Shown piece after piece: positions 17,753-25,736 of a stretch of 47,668 bases of DNA (position 1 is its first letter; every line of letters starts with the position of its first letter). Source of the DNA: Mycobacterium sp. 1245805.9 (GTDB lineage Bacteria; Actinomycetota; Actinomycetes; Mycobacteriales; Mycobacteriaceae); NCBI RefSeq assembly GCF_001672915.1, contig NZ_LZKR01000125.1:1-47668 (forward strand), given 5' to 3'. The translations under genes and the position numbers were made by a program. The notes beneath the pieces are model-generated. The model had not been told where the DNA came from and did not search any database. It saw only the letters and a list, made by a program, of their open reading frames with translations.

Positions 17753-18466
17753 TCAGGTGTTTCGTCCGCCGTTGACCCCTAATATCTGGCCGGTGATGTA
17801 GCTGGCCTCCTCGGACACGAAGAACGCGCACGCCGCGGCGATGTCCTCGGGCCGGCCCACCCGGCGCACCGGGGTGCGCGCGATGTGGTCCTCGACGGTG
17901 CCGCCGAGCAGGTGGCGACTCTCGGCGCTGCGCAACATCGGGGTGTCGATGAACCCCGGCGGCACCGCGTTGACGGTGATGCCGCTCGGACCGTATTCGA
18001 GCGCAAGCGACTTGGTCAGGCCGTTGACCGCGGACTTGGCCGCCACATAGTGGGCCATGAAGGGCTGGCCGGAATGGGCGCTCGACGAGGAGATGTTGAC
18101 GATGCGCCCCCATCCCGCCTCGACCATGTCGGGAAGCACGGCCTGAATGGTGTGGAACACCCCGTTCAGGTTGACGTCGACGACCTTCGACCACGCCTCG
18201 AAGGACAGGTCGAGGAATTTCTTGAAACCTTCCACGCCGGCGGCGTTGACCAGGACCAGGATCGGGCCGAGCGCCTCGCGGATGGCCCCGAGCGCCGCGT
18301 CGACCTGCGCGCGGTCGGTGACGTCGGCGACGTAACCGAACCCGTCGTCGGTGGGCGACAGGTCGATGACCGCCACCCGAAACCCGTCGCCGCGCAACCG
18401 CTCCGCGATCGCGCGGCCAATCCCGGAGGCCCCGCCGGTCACCACCGCCGTCTTCACCCGCGCCAC
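17753..18466 (-). CDS. Short-chain dehydrogenase/reductase (SDR1 of the TetR regulon)
   Basis: The protein is 237 residues, a classical SDR. TGGASGIGRA is the cofactor loop, followed by NAAG, ISSSSAH with the catalytic Ser, and YVAAK with Tyr and Lys. The C-terminus SYITGQILGVNGG is typical of 3-oxoacyl reductase-like enzymes. The start is chosen at the GTG (VARVKTAVVTGG) just after AGGAAGG; spacing is short, and a GTG 9 bp later is the alternative. It is divergent from the TetR gene at 18600 and lies directly below an operator-like palindrome. Confidence 0.88.
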   Translation of the reverse strand: MARVKTAVVTGGASGIGRAIAERLRGDGFRVAVIDLSPTDDGFGYVADVTDRAQVDAALGAIREALGPILVLVNAAGVEGFKKFLDLSFEAWSKVVDVNLNGVFHTIQAVLPDMVEAGWGRIVNISSSSAHSGQPFMAHYVAAKSAVNGLTKSLALEYGPSGITVNAVPPGFIDTPMLRSAESRHLLGGTVEDHIARTPVRRVGRPEDIAAACAFFVSEEASYITGQILGVNGGRNT

Positions 18467-18474
18467 CCACCTTC

Positions 18475-18490
18475 CTGAGCGATCGCCCAG
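18475..18490. promoter_or_regulatory. TetR-type operator site O1 (upstream of SDR1)
   Basis: CTGAGCGATCGCCCAG is a 16-bp palindrome with one mismatch centred on GCGATCGC. It lies 9 bp upstream of the SDR1 start, so a bound repressor would block initiation. It shares the core with the sites at 18570 and 21251. Confidence 0.65.
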
Positions 18491-18569
18491 CACGTGGGCT
18501 CGACATTGCCTATCACCCTTTCGCGAAGTCGGTCAAGTGGCCCGACTCTTCCCACGGCGGCCGGTTGAT

Positions 18570-18587
18570 TTTTGGCGATCGCCCAAT
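18570..18587. promoter_or_regulatory. TetR-type operator site O2 (upstream of the TetR gene)
   Basis: TTTTGGCGATCGCCCAAT is a near-palindrome centred on GCGATCGC, 12 bp before the TetR ATG. This suggests autoregulation. The core matches O1 and O3. Confidence 0.7.
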
Positions 18588-18599
18588 TTAGGGTCGGTA

Positions 18600-19178
18600 A
18601 TGGCCAGGGACTCGACGACGCGGGACATGCTGATCGACGCGACCAGTCGGATCATGGTCGAGGAGGGTTACGCCGCGGCCACCTCGCGGCGGGTGGCCGC
18701 CGTCGCCGGCGTCAAACCCGCGCTGGTGCACTACTACTTCCCGACCATGGACGAGCTGTACCTGGACGTGTTTCGCCGGGGCGCGGCCGTGTACCTCGAG
18801 CGCCAGCAGAAGGCGCTCGCCTCCGACCGCCCACTGCACGCGTTCTGGGAAACCCTCATCGAACCCAAGGACACCCGGCTGCTGCTGGAGTTCATGGGGC
18901 TTGCCAACCACCGCAAGGAGATCATGGCGGAGATCTCGGCGTGGCAGGAGCGGTGGCGCGAGGCACAAATCACCGCACTGAACTTCATCGTTCGCGAGCA
19001 CGACATCGATTCGGATGAATTCCCGCCGGCGGCCCTGGCGGTCGTCATCGCCTCCATCGGCCGGATGCTCATATTCGAGCAGGGGCTCGGTTCCAAAGTT
19101 GGTCACGACGAGGCCATCGCGCTCGTCAACCGGTTTCTGGACCGGTTCGAGATGCCGACGAAGCGGCGACGCGACTGA
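18600..19178 (+). CDS. TetR-family regulator of the SDR/P450 cluster
   Basis: The protein is 192 residues. The N-terminal helix-turn-helix reads MLIDATSRIMVEEGYAAATS, then RRVAAVAGVKPALVHYYFPTMDELY, the standard TetR DNA-binding pattern. The C-terminal ligand domain is helical (LLLEFMGLANHRKEIMAEIS). The ATG is chosen because longer in-frame starts run back through the operator and over the divergent SDR gene. It is divergent from SDR1 and convergent with the P450. Three copies of one palindrome flank its presumed targets, so it probably represses SDR1-PPOX, itself and SDR2-P450 until an unknown ligand binds. Confidence 0.92.
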   Translation: MARDSTTRDMLIDATSRIMVEEGYAAATSRRVAAVAGVKPALVHYYFPTMDELYLDVFRRGAAVYLERQQKALASDRPLHAFWETLIEPKDTRLLLEFMGLANHRKEIMAEISAWQERWREAQITALNFIVREHDIDSDEFPPAALAVVIASIGRMLIFEQGLGSKVGHDEAIALVNRFLDRFEMPTKRRRD

Positions 19179-19184
19179 CCCCTG

Positions 19185-20387
19185 CTAGGGCAGCACGACC
19201 CGCAGGCGCTCCCAGCCGCGCACTGTCGATGTCGACGCCAATTGTGCTGTGTCGTAGTCGATGCCCCACTCGGGCCACCGGTTGAGGATCTCGTCCAGCG
19301 CGACGCGGCCCTCCAGGCGCGCCAGGTTCGCCCCGAGGCAGTAGTGCACGCCCTTGCCGAAGGTAATGTGCGAGATGTTGTCGCGGCGGATGTTGAACGT
19401 GTCCGGATCCTCATAGCGGCGGTGATCGCGGTTGGCCGCGCCGAACAGCAGGAGCATGGCGCTGCCGGCCGGCACGGTCCGGCCGTAGCACTCGAAATCC
19501 TTTGCCATCCAACGCGCGACGTGGGGCCCGGTGGGCTCGTAGCGCAGCGTCTCGTCGACGGTTCGGGTCAGCAGCGAGCGATCGTGGTAGACCTCCCGGC
19601 GCTGGTCGGGGTGCTCGGCGAGGACCTTGGCCAGCCAGCCGATCAGCCGGCCGGTGGTCTCGTTACCGGCGCCGGCGACCACCTGGGTGTAATGCAGCAC
19701 CTCCTTGCGGGTCAGCTTGCGGTGCACCCCGTGCTCGTCGTCGAACTCGACGTTGAGCAGCACCGTCATCAGGTCGTCCGACGGGTTCTTGGACCGCCAT
19801 TCGACATAATCGGCGTAGATCCGCCCGTCGGCGATCGAGTCGGCGTCGGCCACTTTCATCGGGGTGCCAGGCTTGGTGCGCAGGTTGGCGTCGTTGGCGT
19901 CGCGGACCGAAACCTGCTCGGACTCGGGGATTCCCAGCAGCATGCCGATCACCCGCATCGGCATCATCGACGCGAGTTCGGCGATGATGTCGAATCCGCC
20001 GGACCCGACGAGCGGGTCCAGGCACCGCACGCAGTACCGCCGGATCTGGTCTTCGAGCTCGGCCATCCGGCGCGGGGTGAACACCCGCGACATCAGGCCG
20101 CGCAGCCTGGTGTGTTCGGGCGGATCCTGGAACATCATGACGCCGCCGGGCATGTCGAATTTCGACTGGATCAGCTCGAGGATGTCACTTCTCCTGTTGG
20201 AGAAGGTTTCCCAGTTGGCCAGCGCCCGTTCGACGTCGGAATGCCTTGATATCGCCCAGAAGTCGTACCGCTCGTTGTAGTAGATCGGCGCCTCTTCGCG
20301 CAGCCGCGCGTAGGTCGGGTACGGGTCGGCGATGATGCCGGTGTCGTAGGGGTCGTAGTAGACATCGGTGTCGTTGGCGACGGTCAT
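19185..20387 (-). CDS. Cytochrome P450
   Basis: The protein is 400 residues, the usual size for a soluble bacterial P450. The I-helix oxygen-activation motif is AGAGNETTGRL, with N before ETT rather than the common H or D. The ExxR pair is ETLRYEP. The haem loop is FGKGVHYCLGANLARLEG, with Cys as axial ligand. Preceding features are FQDPPEHTRLRGLMSRVFTPRR (C-helix) and SRHSDVERAL. It lies 10 bp downstream of SDR2 on the same strand, so the two form an operon. This suggests hydroxylation followed by alcohol oxidation of a hydrophobic substrate such as a steroid or terpenoid; substrate is inference. Confidence 0.96.
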   Translation of the reverse strand: MTVANDTDVYYDPYDTGIIADPYPTYARLREEAPIYYNERYDFWAISRHSDVERALANWETFSNRRSDILELIQSKFDMPGGVMMFQDPPEHTRLRGLMSRVFTPRRMAELEDQIRRYCVRCLDPLVGSGGFDIIAELASMMPMRVIGMLLGIPESEQVSVRDANDANLRTKPGTPMKVADADSIADGRIYADYVEWRSKNPSDDLMTVLLNVEFDDEHGVHRKLTRKEVLHYTQVVAGAGNETTGRLIGWLAKVLAEHPDQRREVYHDRSLLTRTVDETLRYEPTGPHVARWMAKDFECYGRTVPAGSAMLLLFGAANRDHRRYEDPDTFNIRRDNISHITFGKGVHYCLGANLARLEGRVALDEILNRWPEWGIDYDTAQLASTSTVRGWERLRVVLP

Positions 20388-20397
20388 CGGTCCTTCC

Positions 20398-21231
20398 TCA
20401 CTTCAGGCAGCTGCCGGCATCCACCGGCAGCGCGACGCCGGTGATGTAGCGCGCTTCGTCGGAGGCCAAAAACAACACGGCGTTGCTGATGTCTTCGGGG
20501 GTCACCCAGGGGATCGGCAGGTAGTGGAAGCTCTGGCACACCGGCGCCAGGTCGTCGGGTCCCGGGTTCTCCAGCTCCGGCCGGAAGGCGCGATAGGTGG
20601 CCTCGTTCATCAGCAGCGGCGAATTCACGTGCGTCGGGAGGACGGCGTTGACCCTGATCATCCGCTGGCCCAATTCGACTGCGAAGGAACGCATCAGCCC
20701 GATCACACCGTGCTTGGCCGCCACGTAGTGGCCGACGTGCGGGTAGGCCTTGTTGCCCGCCACCGACGACGTCAGGACGATCGAGCCGCCTCGGCCGCCA
20801 TCGAGAATGTGAGGGACGCCGGCCTTCACCGTCTTCCACACCCCGCTGAGGTTGACGTCGATCATCTCCTGCCACAGCGCCTCGTCGGTCTTGTGCAGCT
20901 TGCCCGCCGTGGTGCCGATGCCGGCGTTCGCGACGATGACGTCCAGGCGCCCCAGCTGTTCGACCCCGCCGTCGACGCCGGCCCGCAGCGCGTCGAAGTC
21001 GCGCACGTCGACCACGGCGGTGACGACGCGGCCGCCGGCGTCCTTCACCAACCCCGCGGTCTCGTCGAGGTCTTCGGGCGTCGCGCCGTCGGCCGGCGAC
21101 GCCTCGAACTTGCGGCAGATGTCGACGGCGATGATGTCGGCGCCCTCCCGCGCGAGCCGCACCGCGTGACTGCGTCCCTGCCCGCGCGCGGCGCCGGTCA
21201 CGAACGCGACCTTGCCCTCCATCCGGCCCAT
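20398..21231 (-). CDS. Mycofactocin-coupled-type SDR oxidoreductase (SDR2)
   Basis: The protein is 277 residues. TGAARGQGRSHAVRLAREGAD is the cofactor region, with the GQGR variant. The insert after IIAVDICRK (ASPADGATPEDLDETAGLV) is characteristic of the mycofactocin-dependent/carveol-dehydrogenase-like SDR subfamily, in which tightly bound NAD is recycled by mycofactocin. LTSSVAGNKAYPHVGHYVAAKHG holds the catalytic Ser, Tyr and Lys. The ATG at MGRMEGK follows GAGGTGG; the longer frame start would overlap the operator. It is first in an operon with the P450. Confidence 0.9.
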   Translation of the reverse strand: MGRMEGKVAFVTGAARGQGRSHAVRLAREGADIIAVDICRKFEASPADGATPEDLDETAGLVKDAGGRVVTAVVDVRDFDALRAGVDGGVEQLGRLDVIVANAGIGTTAGKLHKTDEALWQEMIDVNLSGVWKTVKAGVPHILDGGRGGSIVLTSSVAGNKAYPHVGHYVAAKHGVIGLMRSFAVELGQRMIRVNAVLPTHVNSPLLMNEATYRAFRPELENPGPDDLAPVCQSFHYLPIPWVTPEDISNAVLFLASDEARYITGVALPVDAGSCLK

Positions 21232-21250
21232 TGCCACCTCGCTCCCGGTA

Positions 21251-21268
21251 TTTGGGCGATCGCCCAAA
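21251..21268. promoter_or_regulatory. TetR-type operator site O3 (upstream of the SDR2-P450 operon)
   Basis: TTTGGGCGATCGCCCAAA is a perfect 18-bp palindrome, 19 bp upstream of the SDR2 start. A second half-site-like TTGGGCG follows at about 21270. The core is identical to O1 and O2 beside the TetR gene. Confidence 0.75.
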
Positions 21269-21309
21269 ATTGGGCGCACGCCATGTCTAGCAGCAGCGAG
21301 ACGGGCCCG

Positions 21310-21897
21310 TCAAGGGCGCAGGGCCGCGTCGATCAGCATGGCCGCGGCGCCCCGGGCGTGGACGACGGGCGCGGTGTCGTTCAGCGAGGTGGCCAGCGCG
21401 GTGGCGCCCTCGAACAGGACGGCCAGCTGCTGTCCGAGCAGGTGAGGATCGGCGGCACCCGCCTGCTGCGCAACGGCGATGAGGCGGCGGGTGAACGCCT
21501 GCTTGTGCGCCCGCACGATCTCGTCCGTGCTCGGCAGCGACCCGGCGGATTCCACGGCCGCATTGTGAAAGGGACAGCCTCGCAATACTTCCCGGGGCGA
21601 CATCTCGAAGATCGCCAACAGGCGCTCCCGCGGTGACAAGCTGGCGTCCTCCAGCCGCAGCTCGTTGGGCGAGCCGCCGCGGTCCTCGAAGCCGCGCAGG
21701 TAGTTGTCCACGAGGTCGTTCTTGCTGGCGAAATGCTGGTAGAGCGTGCGCTTCGAGACGTTCGCCTCTTGGGCGATGAGTTCGACGCCGGTCGCATGGA
21801 TGCCATTGCGATAGAAGAGCCGCGCCGCGGCGCGTTCGATGCGCTCGCGGGCCCCACGGCCGCCCGCCGAACGCGTCTGAGGTGTGGCATCGTTCAC
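21310..21897 (-). CDS. TetR-family regulator
   Basis: The protein is 195 residues. The HTH is RIERAAARLFYRNGIHATGV, then ELIAQEANVSKRTLYQHFASKNDLVDNYL. The C-terminal domain contains REVLRGCPFHNAAVE, a pattern common in a subfamily with a conserved GCPF segment. The start is GTG. It is divergent from the thioesterase gene at 21992; the 94-bp gap holds two copies of an ACCGATC palindrome, so autorepression and repression of the thioesterase-NmrA-SDR set are likely. Ligand unknown. Confidence 0.92.
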   Translation of the reverse strand: MNDATPQTRSAGGRGARERIERAAARLFYRNGIHATGVELIAQEANVSKRTLYQHFASKNDLVDNYLRGFEDRGGSPNELRLEDASLSPRERLLAIFEMSPREVLRGCPFHNAAVESAGSLPSTDEIVRAHKQAFTRRLIAVAQQAGAADPHLLGQQLAVLFEGATALATSLNDTAPVVHARGAAAMLIDAALRP

Positions 21898-21906
21898 ACT
21901 TTCATC

Positions 21907-21976
21907 TTACACCGATCGGTTTACAAGCACTAAAAGCGGAGCTAAGTTAGGTCGAGTAAGTAAACCGATCAGTTTT
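21907..21976. promoter_or_regulatory. Paired operators in a divergent TetR promoter
   Basis: TTACACCGATCGGTTTAC (21907-21924) and TAAACCGATCAGTTTT (21961-21976) share an ACCGAT(C)GGT core. The first has a perfect 10-bp palindrome ACCGATCGGT and the second one mismatch. They are about 50 bp apart between divergent start codons, the usual layout for TetR autoregulation. Confidence 0.7.
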
Positions 21977-21991
21977 CGAAAGGCCGGGTGC

Positions 21992-22546
21992 ATGACAACC
22001 ACTGTGGGCTGGGGAGTGGAGCAGTCGCGGGTGGTCACCTGGCGTGACCCCGTCGCCACGCAGGCCGCCGCCGCGTCGATGTCCGGCCTCGCGTACTGGC
22101 AGGCGATCGCCGACGGGCAGCTGCCGCCCCCGCCCATGGCCGAGCTGCTGCGGACGCGCCTCGAGGATGTGCGAAGCGGTCGCATCGAGTTTTCCTGCAC
22201 ACCGGATGCGTCCATGTACAACCCGCTGGGTGTGGTGCACGGCGGCGCCGTATGCACCCTGTTGGACACCGCGGCCGCGTGCGCGATGCACACCACCCTG
22301 CCCGAAGGCGTCGGCTACACCTCGGTCGAAATCAAGGTCAATTACCTCAGGGCGGTCACCGTGGCCGGCGGGACGCTGCGCGCGGTCGGCACCGTGGTGA
22401 AGGCGGGGTCGCGGATCGGATTCGCCGAGGCGGAAGTGACCGACGCGTCGGGAAAGCTGGTGGCGACCGCGACCAGCACGCTCTTGATCTTCGATTTACC
22501 CACTGACACAAAGACTCTCAGCACCAACGGACTACCCGCCGCCTGA
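21992..22546 (+). CDS. PaaI-type hotdog-fold thioesterase
   Basis: The protein is 184 residues. The hotdog-fold motif is YNPLGVVHGGAVCTLLDTAAACA (VHGG plus the D of the central helix), followed by YTSVEIKVNYLRAV and an exposed beta-sheet (GFAEAEVTDASGKLVATATST). These match acyl-CoA thioesterases of the PaaI/YbgC type that release CoA from small acyl or aromatic acyl groups. The ATG is preceded by GAAAGG. It is the first gene after the divergent TetR promoter and is followed 10 bp later by the NmrA gene. Confidence 0.88.
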   Translation: MTTTVGWGVEQSRVVTWRDPVATQAAAASMSGLAYWQAIADGQLPPPPMAELLRTRLEDVRSGRIEFSCTPDASMYNPLGVVHGGAVCTLLDTAAACAMHTTLPEGVGYTSVEIKVNYLRAVTVAGGTLRAVGTVVKAGSRIGFAEAEVTDASGKLVATATSTLLIFDLPTDTKTLSTNGLPAA

Positions 22547-22556
22547 GGAGGCCCCG

Positions 22557-23507
22557 ATGCCGCAACCCCCGTCAGAGGCGCCCCCGATTCTGGTCGTAGG
22601 CGCGACCGGCCGGCACGCCGGCACCGGCTCGACCGTGCTGGACTGCCTGCTGCGCCGCGGCCACCCGGTGCGCGCTTTGGTCCGCACGGATGACGACCGA
22701 GCGGCCGAACTGCGGCGTCGTGGCGCCATGACCGTCGTCGGTGACCTACACGACCGGGCGTCACTGGTCGGCGCCGTACAAGGCGTGCGCGCCGTCTACT
22801 TCACCTATCCCATTGCCGCAGGCGTTATTTCGGCCGCAGCCAACCTTTCGTCGGCTCTGGTCGACGCCGGGTCCGCAGCGCACCTGGTGGTGATGTCGAT
22901 GGTCGTGTCGTCGGTCGACAGCCCGAGCCGACTGGGTCAGGCCCAAGCCGTCGCCGAGGAGCTGTTCGGTTGGGCCGGTCTGAACCCCACGGTGCTGCGG
23001 TTCGCCGCCCTGTTTCACGAAAACGTCCTGCTCCTGCATGGGGACACCCTCAGCCGGGAAGGCCTGATCGCCAACAGCTTCGGCGCGGCCCCGGCGCCGT
23101 GGATCAGCGGCGAGGACGCTGCCGAAATCACTGTTGCTCATCTCCTGGCACCGCGACCGTCGGCGCCGCAGATCAGTTATCCGCCGCCGGCCGAGGTCAT
23201 CACCCACGCGGAGATAGCACGCATCATCGCCGCCGAAACCGGCCGTTCCGTGCGCTATGAGCACATCTCCGCGGCCGAGTGGCGAAGCCAATTGGAGAGC
23301 GCCGCCGAGTACGAACCCGGATCGCCCATCAATAGTGCTATGGCACAACATATTTCATCCGTCGGCGCGGCCGTGTCGCAACGAACCGAGCCTCCCATCG
23401 GACCCGACCCGCACGCCCTGACAACGATGCTCCGTCGTCCGCCCAAGCCCTTCGCCGACTTCGTCCGCCAGAACCTTCCCCGCTTCGCCGCAACGCATCC
23501 CAACTGA
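22557..23507 (+). CDS. NmrA/atypical SDR family NAD(P)-binding protein
   Basis: The protein is 316 residues. The N-terminus PPILVVGATGRHAGTGS carries the GATGxxG loop of atypical SDRs. VRAVYFTYPIAAG, HLVVMSMV and VLRFAALFHENVLL correspond to NmrA-like ligand-site segments. No YxxxK tyrosine is obvious, so it may be a redox sensor or a reductase lacking the classic catalytic site. A TGAGGAGG ribosome site lies just before the ATG. It sits between the thioesterase and an SDR on the same strand, probably one transcript. Confidence 0.85.
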   Translation: MPQPPSEAPPILVVGATGRHAGTGSTVLDCLLRRGHPVRALVRTDDDRAAELRRRGAMTVVGDLHDRASLVGAVQGVRAVYFTYPIAAGVISAAANLSSALVDAGSAAHLVVMSMVVSSVDSPSRLGQAQAVAEELFGWAGLNPTVLRFAALFHENVLLLHGDTLSREGLIANSFGAAPAPWISGEDAAEITVAHLLAPRPSAPQISYPPPAEVITHAEIARIIAAETGRSVRYEHISAAEWRSQLESAAEYEPGSPINSAMAQHISSVGAAVSQRTEPPIGPDPHALTTMLRRPPKPFADFVRQNLPRFAATHPN

Positions 23508-23522
23508 TTAGGAGCACATGCC

Positions 23523-24287
23523 ATGTCGTCCGTTTTGATCACCGGAGCCAGCCGCGGCATCGGCCGCGCCTTGGCCGTCGAGTTCGCCCGTCGCGGGCAT
23601 CGCGTCCTGGCCACGGCCCGCGACCCCCGCGCGCTCGCGGACCTCGACGTCAGCGAGCGGCTGGCGCTCGACGTCACCGACGATGCCAGCGTGACGGCGG
23701 CGGTCGCGGCCGCCGGCGAGGTCGACATCCTGGTCTCGAACGCCGCCGACATCATCTACGCGTCCGTGGAGGCCACACCGCTGGCCGAACTGCAGCGACT
23801 GCTCAACCTCAACACCGTGGGCGCCATCCGCGTCGCCCAGGCGGTCTTGCCACAGATGCGGGCCCGTGGCGACGGGAAACTGCTGTTCATGTCCAGCATC
23901 ATGGGCCGTCTCGTGCTGCCACCCGGCGCCGCCTACGCGTCGACGAAGTGGGCACTGGAGGCCTTGGTCGAGGCGCTTGCCATCGAGGTCGCACCGTTCG
24001 GGGTACAGACCGCCCTGCTCGAACCCGGCGCCGTGAGCTCCGGCGCGCTCGACGACGTGACCACCTACAGGCTGCCGGACGACCCGTATGCGGTGATCCT
24101 GGCGGGCGGCGGCGCGCGCGCCGGGATCATCACACCGGAGCAGGTCGCCGCCGAGGTGGTCGCCGCCGCCGAGAAACCGCAGCTACCGCTGCGTATTCCG
24201 ATCGGGGACGCCGCGCGGGCGCTGTTGGCCGCCCGTCATGATGCGCCGGACGACGTTCCGTTCGTTCCGTCGGACTACTTCGCCTGA
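23523..24287 (+). CDS. Short-chain dehydrogenase/reductase
   Basis: The protein is 254 residues, a classical SDR. TGASRGIGRAL is the cofactor loop, DILVSNAAD the NAAG-type strand, and MSSIMG carries the active Ser. YASTKWALEALVE supplies the YxxxK pair, and ALLEPGAV the strand after it. The tail differs from fatty-acid reductases, so a small carbonyl substrate is likely. The ATG follows AGGAGCACATGCC. It is the last gene of the TetR-controlled run 21992-24287. Confidence 0.9.
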   Translation: MSSVLITGASRGIGRALAVEFARRGHRVLATARDPRALADLDVSERLALDVTDDASVTAAVAAAGEVDILVSNAADIIYASVEATPLAELQRLLNLNTVGAIRVAQAVLPQMRARGDGKLLFMSSIMGRLVLPPGAAYASTKWALEALVEALAIEVAPFGVQTALLEPGAVSSGALDDVTTYRLPDDPYAVILAGGGARAGIITPEQVAAEVVAAAEKPQLPLRIPIGDAARALLAARHDAPDDVPFVPSDYFA

Positions 24288-24332
24288 GTAAGCCGGTTGA
24301 GGCGGTGGCCGTACCGAATCCGTGAAGATTAA

Positions 24333-24346
24333 TCACACGCGTGTGA
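24333..24346. promoter_or_regulatory. 14-bp perfect palindrome upstream of the decarboxylase-like gene
   Basis: TCACACGCGTGTGA is perfectly symmetric and lies 53 bp before the start at 24399, in a relatively AT-rich stretch (AAGATTAATCACACGC). It is a candidate operator for the following two-gene unit. Confidence 0.55.
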
Positions 24347-24398
24347 AAGCTTCGTTAAGAACGCGGCAGACCCCGCTTTACGCCTGCACCGTGGAAGC

Positions 24399-25736
24399 AT
24401 GACCCTGTCCGAGCTGCTTTCGTCGCAGCGGCGCGAGGTGAGACCGCACCTCGACCGGGCGATCTGGCCGCTGAGCAGCTCGGTCGACGAAACGGGCCGG
24501 TTGTGCATCGGCGGGGTGGCGGCCCCCGACCTGGCCGCCGAGTTCGGCACGCCGGCCTACGTGGTCGACGAAGAGGACTTTCGAGCCCGTATCCGGGGTT
24601 ACCGCGCGGCGCTGCCCGGCGTCGAGCTGATCTACGCGGGCAGGGCGCTGCTCAGTGCGGCCGTCGCGGGGTGGGCCGCCGAGGAGGGCGCGGGCGTGGA
24701 GGTCTGCTCGGGCGGCGAGCTGGCCACCGCCCTGACCGGGGAGGTGCCGCCGTCGAACATCGTCCTCAACGGCACCGCCAAGAGCGCGGGCGAACTCGAC
24801 GACGCCGTGGCGGCCGGTGTGGGCCGAATCGTGATCGACACCCCGAACGAGATCTCGCTGCTGGCCGGGCGGGTGCGCCGTCGCCAACGGGTGCTGATCC
24901 GGGTGATGCCCGACGTTGACGCCGGCGACCAGAAGTTCGGCTTCGCCCTCGCGGGCGGCCACGCGGCCGGCGCCGTCGAGCGCCTCCTCGGCGAGCCGTG
25001 GCTCGACCTGGTCGGGCTGCACTGCCAACTGGGTTCACAGCTGGCCGACGCCGCGCTGTACGACGCGGCGATCCGGCAGATTCTGGCCTTGATGGCCGAG
25101 GTTCGCGATCGCCATCATGTCGTGCTGACCGAACTCAGCCTCGGCGGCGGACACGCAGTTCCGTACCGGACCGGCGAACCCGTCTTCAATCCGCGGGCAT
25201 TCGGTACGGTCATCGACGCCGCGCTCCAATCCACCTGTGCCCAATACGATTACCCGCGGCCGCGGATTCTGATCGGGCCGGGCCGCGCGATCGCGGCGCG
25301 CGCCGGGATCACGCTGTATCGGGTGGTCGCCGTCAAGCGCCGGCCAGATGGGCACACCTTCGTCGCGGTGGACGGCGGCATGAGCGACAACCCGCGGATG
25401 GCGCCCGCCGGGGCGAAATACACGGTCGCACTGGCCAATCGGCACGCGTCGACGGCCCCCGCGCCCGTCACGGTCGTCGGCCGGCACTGCGAGGCCGGGG
25501 ACGAGATCGCCCGCGACGTCGAGCTGCCCGCCGACATCCATCCCGGCGACCTGCTGGCGGTGGCCTGCACCGGCGCCTACCACTACTCGATGGGGTCGAG
25601 CTGCAGCGTGGTGGGGCGCCCGCCGCTGGTCGCGGTCGCCGGGGGCCGGGCGCGTGAACTCGTCCGCCGCGAAACGACCGCGGACCTGCTCGCCCGCGAC
25701 CGCGGCTGGTCGGGCCACTCGGACGAGGACGAATGA
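24399..25736 (+). CDS. Diaminopimelate-decarboxylase-like protein lacking the PLP lysine
   Basis: The protein is 445 residues and clearly homologous to LysA (fold-type III PLP). LAAEFGTPAYVVDEEDFRAR, VCSGGELATAL, GRIVIDTPNEI, DQKFGF, VAVDGGMSDNPRM and CTGAYHYSM are family segments. Key residues differ: the PLP-binding Lys of the usual YAxKA motif is Arg82 (YAGRA, codon AGG at 24642-24644), the His of the HIGSQ-type motif is Gln (HCQLGSQ), and the Glu of EPGR is Gly (IGPGR). The conserved Cys (RHCEAGD) is present. It is therefore probably not a normal decarboxylase. It may be a PLP-free binding protein, a different activity, or a decaying paralogue. It overlaps the rhomboid-like gene by 4 bp. 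Confidence 0.88.
   Translation: MTLSELLSSQRREVRPHLDRAIWPLSSSVDETGRLCIGGVAAPDLAAEFGTPAYVVDEEDFRARIRGYRAALPGVELIYAGRALLSAAVAGWAAEEGAGVEVCSGGELATALTGEVPPSNIVLNGTAKSAGELDDAVAAGVGRIVIDTPNEISLLAGRVRRRQRVLIRVMPDVDAGDQKFGFALAGGHAAGAVERLLGEPWLDLVGLHCQLGSQLADAALYDAAIRQILALMAEVRDRHHVVLTELSLGGGHAVPYRTGEPVFNPRAFGTVIDAALQSTCAQYDYPRPRILIGPGRAIAARAGITLYRVVAVKRRPDGHTFVAVDGGMSDNPRMAPAGAKYTVALANRHASTAPAPVTVVGRHCEAGDEIARDVELPADIHPGDLLAVACTGAYHYSMGSSCSVVGRPPLVAVAGGRARELVRRETTADLLARDRGWSGHSDEDE

Noticed and set aside
21884..21991. Upstream extension of the thioesterase frame
   Set aside because: It would place the operators inside the coding region; the ATG at 21992 has a ribosome site and a family-like start.
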